A DNA stretch of 6,314 nt, taken from the NCBI GenBank assembly GCA_016280695.1, contig JAEEHG010000051.1, positions 1 to 6,314 on the forward strand. The letters are read 5' to 3'. The notes beneath the pieces are model-generated. The model made no database searches. It had not been told where the DNA came from and was given only the letters and a program-made list of their open reading frames with translations. This DNA is from Solobacterium sp. Its GTDB lineage: Bacteria; Bacillota_I; Bacilli_A; Erysipelotrichales; Erysipelotrichaceae. Shown piece after piece: positions 1 to 5,363 of the stretch; positions within the stretch are counted from its first letter, which is position 1; each line of letters opens with the position of its first letter. The position numbers and the translations under genes are program-made.

Positions 1-554
1 ATTATATCAATTGCCTGAAACACATGGTTTTTCCGAATCAATTTATACATAATGAAAATGATATGGAAAGACTGGAATTATTCATACGCTCCGATGCCCT
101 GGCAGACGAAGAAGCGATTGAGCCGCTGCTGGAGACGGCTGACCTGACCCGGGAGCTGATCAGTGCGCAGGCATACGATGCCCTGGCAGAATTCATCCGC
201 CATATAATACAGAAAGATTATTACGAGGCGTTCTCATGGATTCTGGAAGTGGTGCAGGAAGAGTATAACCGGGCAGACGCATCTGTACCGGCAGAAGCAG
301 CCTGCGACCTGGGCCGCAGTATCAGGAACTATGATGCGTTCGCCGCGCGTCTGCGGTTTGATCCCGCAGTGCTGCAGAACGGTTTTGAGAAGGTATACGA
401 CGAACACCGGGAGGTGGATTCTTTCTTCAATATCTCCGTACACCGCACCGGGTATTCCCACATTTACCTGGTCACGGAAGAGAACTTCGATACCAGGGAT
501 AATGACTATATCAGGTACAGACTGCTGTTTCGGAAAGAGCCGTGGTACCCATGA
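1..554 (+). CDS. Hypothetical protein, possibly 5'-truncated by the window edge
   Basis: I do not recognise this protein. The reading frame is open from the first bases of the window (codons from position 3 run without a stop into the ATG at 24), so the true start may lie upstream. Internal candidates are ATG 24 (176 residues, product beginning MVFPNQF) and ATG 63 (beginning MERLELF). Neither has a convincing Shine-Dalgarno sequence, which favours a truncated gene. The product is acidic, without signal peptide or membrane segment, and should be cytoplasmic. The first two thirds look helical (runs such as ELISAQAYDALAEFIRHII), and the end is richer in aromatic residues and beta-like (SFFNISVHRTGYSHIYLV). 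It ends in TGA and converges on the lipoprotein gene at 653-1204. Coding status is supported by an uninterrupted frame with coherent amphipathic composition. The opposite-strand and alternate-frame overlaps lack these traits. Confidence 0.6.
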   Translation, partial: YINCLKHMVFPNQFIHNENDMERLELFIRSDALADEEAIEPLLETADLTRELISAQAYDALAEFIRHIIQKDYYEAFSWILEVVQEEYNRADASVPAEAACDLGRSIRNYDAFAARLRFDPAVLQNGFEKVYDEHREVDSFFNISVHRTGYSHIYLVTEENFDTRDNDYIRYRLLFRKEPWYP

Positions 555-585
555 TTCTGCCGGTCGCGTCAGTTTGAATATCACT

Positions 586-637
586 GAAAAAGCTCTGATG
601 CAATCATATCTGACTGCAGCAGAGCCTGTTTTCTTTG
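586..637. terminator. Bidirectional Rho-independent terminator between convergent genes
   Basis: The arms 592-602 and 615-625 form an 11-bp stem with a single A/G mismatch and a 12-nt loop. On the minus strand the hairpin is followed directly by TTTTT (A-run 587-591), which suits termination of the lipoprotein gene. On the plus strand it is followed by a T-rich tract (TGTTTTCTTT), which suits termination of the upstream plus-strand gene. It is the only strong inverted repeat in the 98-base gap between the two stop codons, exactly where a shared terminator is expected. Confidence 0.7.
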
Positions 638-652
638 TGGCAATAAACGGTT

Positions 653-1204
653 TCAGGAATCAGGGAACATTTCTTCCCGGAATTCAGCGGTGGTCCAGAA
701 GGGAATATATTCATCCAGTTCCTGCATCAGTTCATCATATGCAGAGGATTCAACAGAGTATATCTGCCGGGCATCACCCTGAACGATCTTGAGATAATCA
801 TTCCGGTAAAAGGAATACACAGTTTCATCCGGCAGGCGGACCATATAGTTGATTTCTTTTTCATCCGTCGGTTTGTCTGTTTCTTTCAGGGTGGCGCTGC
901 GGAGCACTTCCTGCAGTCTCGTGATAGTGTCTTCACCGGTTTCGCTGATGAACTGCCGGAACTGTTCGGCATATTCCTGCTCATCCGGAACCGCATTCGG
1001 ATTGGCAGAGAGCCAGCCGCTGAGGTAAGGATCGACCCGTTCCGTGACCGGGTTTTTATAACGGAACGTTATGCGGAACTCGATTGAATCAGGTTCTGCA
1101 TCAAGAAAAGAGGCGATCGGGGAGACAGTCTGATTTACGCAGCCGGTCAGAAGCAGGCCTGCCGCCAGGATGAGCCAGTAAAAGGCTCTGCATTTCAGCT
1201 TCAT
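653..1204 (-). CDS. Small secreted lipoprotein of unknown function
   Basis: The 183-residue product begins with a type II signal peptide: basic MKLKCR, a hydrophobic stretch (residues 7-19) and the lipobox LLTGC with lipidation cysteine Cys22. It should therefore be anchored on the outer face of the membrane. The mature part is acidic, mixed alpha/beta, with no membrane segment and no motif I can assign to a family. A beta-like segment (EFRITFRYKN) is followed by an acidic helical middle and another strand-rich part (INYMVRLPDETVYSFYRN). The start is set by a strong AGGAGG (1213-1218) eight bases before the ATG. A TATACT hexamer lies at 1226-1231, but it would put the transcription start almost on the ribosome site and has no good -35, so the promoter is unresolved. 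The MATE gene upstream ends in its own strong terminator, so this is probably a separate unit. Confidence 0.8.
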   Translation of the reverse strand: MKLKCRAFYWLILAAGLLLTGCVNQTVSPIASFLDAEPDSIEFRITFRYKNPVTERVDPYLSGWLSANPNAVPDEQEYAEQFRQFISETGEDTITRLQEVLRSATLKETDKPTDEKEINYMVRLPDETVYSFYRNDYLKIVQGDARQIYSVESSAYDELMQELDEYIPFWTTAEFREEMFPDS

Positions 1205-1239
1205 TACGGTAACCTCCTGTTTACAAGTATAGAGTACAA

Positions 1240-1269
1240 CCGTTTTTTTAATACAGGATAAAAAAACGG
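1240..1269. repeat. Perfect inverted repeat overlapping the MATE terminator
   Basis: CCGTTTTTTT (1240-1249) and AAAAAAACGG (1260-1269) are perfect 10-base complements separated by 10 bases. The second arm is the T-run and last stem bases of the MATE terminator read on the plus strand, so on the minus-strand transcript the terminator tail could pair with the sequence that follows it. It lies in the short gap before the lipoprotein ribosome site. Its role, if any, is unknown. Confidence 0.5.
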
Positions 1270-1285
1270 CCAGTACCCTGACCGT
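1260..1285 (-). terminator. Rho-independent terminator of the MATE gene
   Basis: On the minus strand, eight bases after the MATE stop codon, ACGGTCAG and CTGGCCGT form an 8-bp stem (one G-U pair) closed by a GGTA tetraloop and followed directly by a seven-T run. Stem strength, tight loop and T-tract make this a textbook intrinsic terminator. Confidence 0.9.
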
Positions 1286-1293
1286 TATCGGTA

Positions 1294-2661
1294 TTATGCG
1301 TCTGCTTCTGCCCGCTTTACCTGGATGTAGGCCTTGCCGCGCCAGCCGCCGGAGAAGAACCGCAGGCTGTTGATGAGCAGGGAGGCTGCCCAGCCGCTGA
1401 CCATGCCCATCCAGATGGAGATCTCTCCCAGCTGGATGATATGCACCAGGATGTAGGTGACCGGGATGCGGACCCCGATCATGAAGAGGCTGGCAACGAG
1501 GGAGAACTTCGTGTCGCCGACCCCGCGGTGGAACTGGTTCAGTGTCTGGAACAGGGCAAAAATAACATAGAACCTTGCCGCAAAGCTGATACCGAGACGG
1601 CCCAGGGCGATCACATTCGGATCATCCGCCAGACCGAACAGGTTGATCAGCGGGACAGCTGCCACCGGCAGGACAAATGCCATGATGCCGCAGAAGACCG
1701 CCTGCATGATCATTGTGGCCTTGATGCCGTTGATGGCCCGTTTCTCGAGGCCCGCACCGATGTTCTGGCCGGCGAAGGTGGACAGCGCCATGGCCAGGTT
1801 CATCATCGGCATAGTGACAAAGCCCTCGATCCGGTTGGAGACACCGAAGGCAGCCATCATGTCGGCGCCGAAGAAGTTGACGAAGCTCTGCACGAACATC
1901 ATGCTTACCGAGATGATTGACTGCTGGATGGCAGCCGGCAGACCGTAGTTGATGATGGCGCTCAGGATGTTCCGGTCAAAGACATATTCTTCCCGCTTGA
2001 GCTGGTAGATTTCCACCCGCTTGTTGATGTAGATAAAGCACAGTACATCACTGAGAATCTGGGACATGACCGTGGCTACCGCCACACCCATGACACCCCA
2101 GCCCAGGAACGCCACGAATGCGTAGTCCAGTATGATGTTGGTCAGGGAGGCGATGATCAGGAAGTACAGCGGTGTCTTGCTGTCGCCGATCGCCCGCAGG
2201 ATGGACGCGAAGTAGTTGTACAGGAAGGAGGCAGGCATGCCGATGAACATGATGCGCAGGTACAGGATTGCCTGGGGCAGGATCTCATCCGGCGTGCCCA
2301 GCAGCCGCAGCAGCGGCGGGGAGATGATGACACCGGTCAGGCCCAGCACAATGGACAGCCCGATGATGAACATGATCCCGGTCGACATGACCTTCTTGAG
2401 CCGCTTGTAGTCCCTGGCCCCGTAGGTCTGGGCAATGACAACGGACATGCCGGCAGTAAAGCCGAAGGCAATGGCCAGGATCAGGAACTGAACGGACATG
2501 CTGCCGCTGATGGCGGCCAGCGCGTTCTTGCCCTCGAAGTTGCCGACGATGATCGAGTCGACGGTGGAATACAGCTGCTGGAACACGTTCCCGATCAGCA
2601 TCGGTACAGCAAACGTGAAGATGACCTTCATCGGCTTGCCGGTGGTAAAATCTCTGGCCAT
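1294..2661 (-). CDS. MATE-family multidrug/cation antiporter
   Basis: Inner-membrane efflux carrier of the MATE (NorM/DinF/YoeA-like) family, exchanging H+ or Na+ for drugs or organic cations. The 455-residue product has the family's usual length and about 12 hydrophobic helices in two related halves. The N-terminal signature runs FTTGKPMKVIFTFAVPMLIG, then NVFQQLYSTVDSIIVG with NALAAI after it. The matching half begins INYGLPAAIQQSIISVSMMF, with NLAMALSTFAGQNIGAG mirroring the first-half AFGFTAGMSVVIAQ. The frame extends to an ATG at 2715, but I chose ATG 2661 (MARDFTTGKP) for three reasons: AAAGGAG lies four bases before it, family members start near TTGKP, and a good promoter puts the transcription start near 2721, only a few bases before the upstream ATG. 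Substrate cannot be read from sequence. It follows the B12 operon on the same strand but has its own promoter. Confidence 0.93.
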   Translation of the reverse strand: MARDFTTGKPMKVIFTFAVPMLIGNVFQQLYSTVDSIIVGNFEGKNALAAISGSMSVQFLILAIAFGFTAGMSVVIAQTYGARDYKRLKKVMSTGIMFIIGLSIVLGLTGVIISPPLLRLLGTPDEILPQAILYLRIMFIGMPASFLYNYFASILRAIGDSKTPLYFLIIASLTNIILDYAFVAFLGWGVMGVAVATVMSQILSDVLCFIYINKRVEIYQLKREEYVFDRNILSAIINYGLPAAIQQSIISVSMMFVQSFVNFFGADMMAAFGVSNRIEGFVTMPMMNLAMALSTFAGQNIGAGLEKRAINGIKATMIMQAVFCGIMAFVLPVAAVPLINLFGLADDPNVIALGRLGISFAARFYVIFALFQTLNQFHRGVGDTKFSLVASLFMIGVRIPVTYILVHIIQLGEISIWMGMVSGWAASLLINSLRFFSGGWRGKAYIQVKRAEADA

Positions 2662-2676
2662 AGGACTCCTTTCCGT

Positions 2677-2706
2677 AAAAAAGATACTCACAGTTTCATG
2701 AGTATC
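2677..2706 (-). promoter_or_regulatory. Leader hairpin plus T6 before the MATE gene (possible attenuator or operator)
   Basis: On the minus strand, GATACTCA and TGAGTATC (2699-2706 and 2683-2690) form a perfect 8-bp stem with an 8-base loop, followed at once by TTTTTT (A-run 2677-2682) and then the MATE ribosome site. Because the promoter lies upstream of it, every MATE transcript must pass this terminator-like element. It could be an attenuator, the terminator of the preceding B12 operon with readthrough, or, as DNA, a palindromic operator for a local repressor. The stem has only three G-C pairs, so termination would be partial. Confidence 0.55.
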
Positions 2707-2727
2707 CATGATCACTTTTCCATATAA

Positions 2728-2755
2728 AGTATATTGATAAATCTTTATTAGTCAA
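2728..2755 (-). promoter_or_regulatory. Sigma-A-type promoter for the MATE gene
   Basis: Reading the minus strand, TTGACT (2750-2755) and TATACT (2728-2733) are separated by 16 bases. Each matches five of six consensus positions. The spacer is A/T-rich. Predicted transcription start is near 2721, giving a leader of about 60 bases to ATG 2661. It begins six bases after the stop codon of the upstream S-component gene. Confidence 0.75.
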
Positions 2756-2760
2756 AGGAT

Positions 2761-3267
2761 TTACAGCGGGATCGGCATGCGGTCCAGGGCCGCGGTAAGC
2801 GGCCGGAACAATAACAGGCAGATGATGAAGTTGGAGACACAGTGGACAAGGTCATACGGGATCCCCGCGATCCACCAGGATACGGCCGCGCTGAAGCCGG
2901 CAATCACCAGGGTGGTAAAGGAACAGAGGGCGCCGAAGACAAGTCCGTAGGCCCCGGACAGGATGGCCCATGACAAAGCAGCGGTCATCTTCCGGAACAC
3001 GTACACGAGCAGCACCAGGATCGGCCAGACATAAAAGTATGTGACCGTCCAGATGCTGATGCCCCACCACATGCATTCAAGCATGGTAAAAACAAGACAC
3101 ACCGCAAGCATCATCCGGGTCCCGAACCGGCGGGTGAAGATGATGATCAGCAGGGTGATCAGTTCCACATTGGCAATGGCATTCAGGGCAAATTTGGCGG
3201 TTTCCAGGATTGCCGTCAGAAAAGCAATGAAAACAATCCGCCGGATCGCCCGTCCGGTATCCGTCAT
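2761..3267 (-). CDS. ECF transporter S component, predicted cobalamin/cobinamide specific
   Basis: Substrate-binding membrane subunit of an energy-coupling-factor vitamin importer. The 168-residue size and five to six hydrophobic helices fit S components. The first helix carries the AxxxA motif (Ala15-FLT-Ala19) that in this class packs against the EcfT coupling subunit. The C-terminal pattern GIPYDLVHCVSNFIICLLLFRPL resembles that of small Bacillota S components. No EcfA or EcfT gene is nearby, so it probably uses a shared ECF module encoded elsewhere (group II arrangement). Specificity for B12 or a precursor is inferred from the cobalamin riboswitch heading the operon, not from residues. 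The ATG follows the TGA of the DUF4430 gene by six bases, in the same frame, with no visible Shine-Dalgarno sequence, so translation is likely coupled to the upstream gene. No terminator separates its stop from the MATE promoter. Confidence 0.85.
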   Translation of the reverse strand: MTDTGRAIRRIVFIAFLTAILETAKFALNAIANVELITLLIIIFTRRFGTRMMLAVCLVFTMLECMWWGISIWTVTYFYVWPILVLLVYVFRKMTAALSWAILSGAYGLVFGALCSFTTLVIAGFSAAVSWWIAGIPYDLVHCVSNFIICLLLFRPLTAALDRMPIPL

Positions 3268-3273
3268 GACAGA

Positions 3274-3699
3274 TCAGTATGTGGAGATTTCGTAAGCCAG
3301 ACGGAAGACATCACCGTCATTGACCGGCTGCTGGTCTGCGCCATACTGTCCGTATTCATCGTTGACATAAATGGCCCAATAAGCCTTGTCGGTTTCGAAG
3401 TCAGCGGTAATGCCGTTGACAGCCTCAATGAAGAAACCGTATTCCCCGTCGCTGCCCTCCACTTTGAAGGTGCTGTCCTTGGCTGCCAGTTCATCCATGG
3501 CACCCTTCAGATATTCCGCATCGGTATGCAGTTCATAGGAAGTGGTCTTTTCCTCGTTGTCGAGCACTTCGATGGTGATGGCCTTGGCCCCTTCCGTGAC
3601 AGCCGGTTTCCTGCTCTGCCAGAAGAAATACAGCCCGCAGGCGCACACAAGCAGGCACAGCAGGGCAATCAGCGGTTTGTAAGATTTCTTTTGTTCCAT
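3274..3699 (-). CDS. DUF4430 (transcobalamin C-terminal-like) membrane-anchored protein
   Basis: Predicted extracytoplasmic partner of the downstream S component. The 141-residue product has a basic start (MEQKKSYK), one hydrophobic segment at about residues 8-24 ending in FFWQSRK, then an acidic extracellular domain. There is a cysteine in the hydrophobic segment, but VCAC is a poor lipobox and the hydrophobic run continues after it, so an uncleaved anchor is more likely. The domain shows the DUF4430 pattern: a helical ELHTDAEYLKGAMDELA, then GFFIEAVNGI, YWAIYVNDEYGQYGAD, and a closing VNDGDVFRLAYE. This Pfam family (PF14478) includes the C-terminal domain of transcobalamin and intrinsic factor, so a B12-capture role is plausible but not proven. 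The frame extends upstream to 3801, but AGGAGG at 3709-3714, nine bases before ATG 3699, fixes the start. The gene lies directly below a cobalamin riboswitch. Confidence 0.85.
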   Translation of the reverse strand: MEQKKSYKPLIALLCLLVCACGLYFFWQSRKPAVTEGAKAITIEVLDNEEKTTSYELHTDAEYLKGAMDELAAKDSTFKVEGSDGEYGFFIEAVNGITADFETDKAYWAIYVNDEYGQYGADQQPVNDGDVFRLAYEISTY

Positions 3700-3800
3700 G
3701 TTTTCTATCCTCCTGAAGGAAAACCCATGAGGCCGGGCCGTACAGAAAACATGAAAACATGTTTTCGGACGGTACGTGATGGCCAGGCTCTCGTGGTTCA
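3696..3800 (-). promoter_or_regulatory. Candidate riboswitch expression platform with start-codon sequestration
   Basis: The RNA between the B12 aptamer and the DUF4430 start codon is full of competing pairings. GAAAACAUG (3758-3766) and CAUGUUUUC (3745-3753) form a perfect 9-bp hairpin with a UUUU loop. The same downstream arm, extended to 3742-3754, can instead pair over 13 bp (two G-U) with 3696-3708, which contains the AUG. A longer outer stem joins 3781-3790 to 3729-3739 (one mismatch, one bulge), and CGGACG/CGUCCG (3801-3806 and 3766-3771) links the aptamer edge to the hairpin base. There is no long T-run after these stems, so control of translation initiation is more likely than termination. 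How ligand binding selects one state is not resolved. Confidence 0.55.
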
Positions 3801-3805
3801 CGTCC

Positions 3806-3976
3806 GGATCCCGGGCAGGTCTTCTGACTTGCAGGAATCAGACATGCGCCTTCTCGGTTTCCCAATGGCATCGTGCATGTCCCGCACTGCTTACAGCGAC
3901 GAGTTCGTACAGGTTTTTCACCTGTTTCCCTATTCTGGATGACCGGAGGCTTTCGCCTCTCATCCCACCCGGGTCC
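3806..3976 (-). promoter_or_regulatory. Cobalamin (vitamin B12) riboswitch aptamer
   Basis: The minus strand carries the hallmarks of the RF00174 class in order. A long P1 helix pairs 3964-3976 with 3806-3819 (one bulge). The next hairpin has a GAAA loop between GAGGC and GCCTC arms. Then come AATAGGGAA, CAGGTGAAAAACCTG (the conserved GGTGAAA..CC hairpin), CGCTGTAAGC, and GCCATTGGGAAACCGAGAAGG. The B12 box AAGTCAGAAGACCTGCC at 3814-3830 matches consensus. A 7-bp helix joins 3875-3881 to 3841-3847. It should bind adenosyl- or methylcobalamin and repress the DUF4430 and S-component genes. A weak -10 candidate, TAAAAT at 4016-4021 on the minus strand, would start transcription about 30 bases before P1, but no good -35 is seen. 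Confidence 0.95.
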
Positions 3977-4134
3977 TTCCGATATATTTCCGCTGTCATG
4001 TTACCGCAGATTAGCATTTTAGGAAAGAGATACGCAGGCACAGCCGGGCAGCAGCGGAAAACAGCCGGACACTGCCCGCACGGGTGGTGTTTTTCTTTTG
4101 CTGTCCGTCTACAATGAAAATGAGGTGAGAGGCC
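3977..4134. promoter_or_regulatory. Divergent intergenic region between the B12 operon and the YD-repeat lipoprotein
   Basis: This 158-base gap must hold two back-to-back promoters. On the minus side TAAAAT (4016-4021) could serve the riboswitch transcript. On the plus side TACAAT (4110-4115) could serve the lipoprotein gene with a very short leader. Neither has a convincing -35 hexamer. The plus-strand ribosome site is the GAGGTGA at 4122-4128, six bases before ATG 4135. No repeat or RNA gene is visible in the rest. Confidence 0.35.
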
Positions 4135-5361
4135 ATGAAAAAACAGATAATGATTCTGCTTGGCGCTGCCCTGCTGACCGGGTGCACGGGAAGCGGGGGC
4201 GGCCAGGCAAAAATGACCGGACAGGAAGTGCACGAACGCTTTATGACCATGATCGCTGAAGGCCAGTACCCGGAAGCGTATCAGTTTCTTTCCGACCGCC
4301 TGACCGATGAGGAGATCCTGCAGAAGGACTATGAACTGATCAAGGGAATCATGTTTGCCCCGGTGCGGATCGTCAACCGGTATGACGGGGATTATACGTA
4401 TGCCTATCAGACGGATTATGAGTATACCTATAATGAGAAGGGGCTGGCGGTCACCGTAAAGGAACACCACTTCGAACAGTACGGCAATGGCATGGAAGTG
4501 CGCACCCGGACGGAGAAAACATATTATGACGAAGGCACTGTGATGACCGAGGAAGTCTACCGGAGTTATGAGGATCAGCCCGAATATCTGGAAAGTGCCT
4601 CTGAGTATCTCGCGGACGGCACCCTGGTGCATTCGGTGACGTACATGGAAGGCGGGCAGAAGCTGTCGGAAGAACAGCTCTATGATGACGGTTCCCGGGA
4701 ATACATCCAGTTTACCGATTACAACAAACCAGCGGTCCGCACGGTTACGGACAAGCTCGGCATTCCGGAACTGATGGAGACCTACAGTATTCCCTACGGA
4801 TACAATTACGAGAATTTCCTGCGCAAGAAAGAAGGAAAGAATACTGTCATCACCTATGACACGGTCAGCAGCTATGACGGCAGCCGGACCAAGACCCGCG
4901 AGATCTATGATGCCGAGGGAAGGCAGACCTATACCAGGTCGGAAAGCCCCGGCGGCACCTGCACGATGAATTATTCCTATGACAGCTGGGGCAACCAGGT
5001 CATGCAGGAATCGGACTGCTACAGCATGAATGAAGCAATCACAAGAATTTACCACGACGCTGAGAAAAAGCAGCTGGAACGGGTTGCCCACCGAATGGGC
5101 GGTACCGGCACGGATTATGATGAATATTTCGAATACGACGAGGACGGGAAACTGTCCCGGTATACCGTGGTGCAGAGTGACGGGACTATGACCTCGGAAA
5201 TGCTGTACCAGGGCGGCCGGATCATATCGGAGTATTATCTGAACTATGACGGCACGATGATGCAGACAAGCCATGAATATGACGCGCTGGGCAGACAGGT
5301 GCTGATCAAAAACATGTACAACCGCACGGAGTATTATTACCTGGATACCCTGGAGGACTGA
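4135..5361 (+). CDS. Tyr-rich lipoprotein with YD/RHS-like degenerate repeats
   Basis: Surface lipoprotein of unknown function. The 408-residue product begins MKKQIM, a hydrophobic stretch and lipobox LLTGC with lipidation Cys17, then a GSGGG linker. Residues 27-75 form a helical segment (EVHERFMTMIAEGQYPEAYQFLS) of the kind seen in small lipoprotein domains preceding a beta-rich body. From about residue 83 the chain is very rich in Tyr, Asp, Glu and Gly and shows degenerate YD-repeat-like units, including IYDAEGRQ (257-264), YDSWGNQV (282-289), YDEDGKLS (334-341) and EYDALGRQ (381-388), with weaker units at 129, 182 and 305. YD repeats in RHS proteins build a beta shell, but these are few and irregular, and there is no RHS core or toxin C-terminus. 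GAGGTGA precedes the ATG by six bases. The stop codon is two bases from the dipeptidase ATG, so the two are co-translated. Confidence 0.85.
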   Translation: MKKQIMILLGAALLTGCTGSGGGQAKMTGQEVHERFMTMIAEGQYPEAYQFLSDRLTDEEILQKDYELIKGIMFAPVRIVNRYDGDYTYAYQTDYEYTYNEKGLAVTVKEHHFEQYGNGMEVRTRTEKTYYDEGTVMTEEVYRSYEDQPEYLESASEYLADGTLVHSVTYMEGGQKLSEEQLYDDGSREYIQFTDYNKPAVRTVTDKLGIPELMETYSIPYGYNYENFLRKKEGKNTVITYDTVSSYDGSRTKTREIYDAEGRQTYTRSESPGGTCTMNYSYDSWGNQVMQESDCYSMNEAITRIYHDAEKKQLERVAHRMGGTGTDYDEYFEYDEDGKLSRYTVVQSDGTMTSEMLYQGGRIISEYYLNYDGTMMQTSHEYDALGRQVLIKNMYNRTEYYYLDTLED

Positions 5362-5363
5362 GC

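Noticed and set aside
1441..1920. 159-codon plus-strand open frame, rich in His, Asp and Glu
   Set aside because: It is antisense to the MATE gene. The His/Asp-rich composition is the expected shadow of a hydrophobic membrane protein, and there is no ribosome site.
2662..2715. Longer start for the MATE gene at 2715
   Set aside because: The predicted transcription start is only a few bases upstream, there is no ribosome site, and the added residues would be encoded by the leader hairpin.
3268..3276. TGA read as tryptophan or by readthrough to fuse the DUF4430 and S-component proteins
   Set aside because: TGA ends several other genes here with normal downstream terminators, and the fusion would place the two domains on conflicting sides of the membrane.
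3700..3801. Longer start for the DUF4430 gene at 3801
   Set aside because: The extra 34 codons cover the riboswitch expression platform, and there is a strong AGGAGG before ATG 3699 that leads directly into a proper membrane anchor.
4135..5361. RHS/contact-dependent polymorphic toxin
   Set aside because: There is no RHS core motif, no toxin-like C-terminal domain and no immunity gene. The protein ends within its repeat region and is followed by an enzyme gene.
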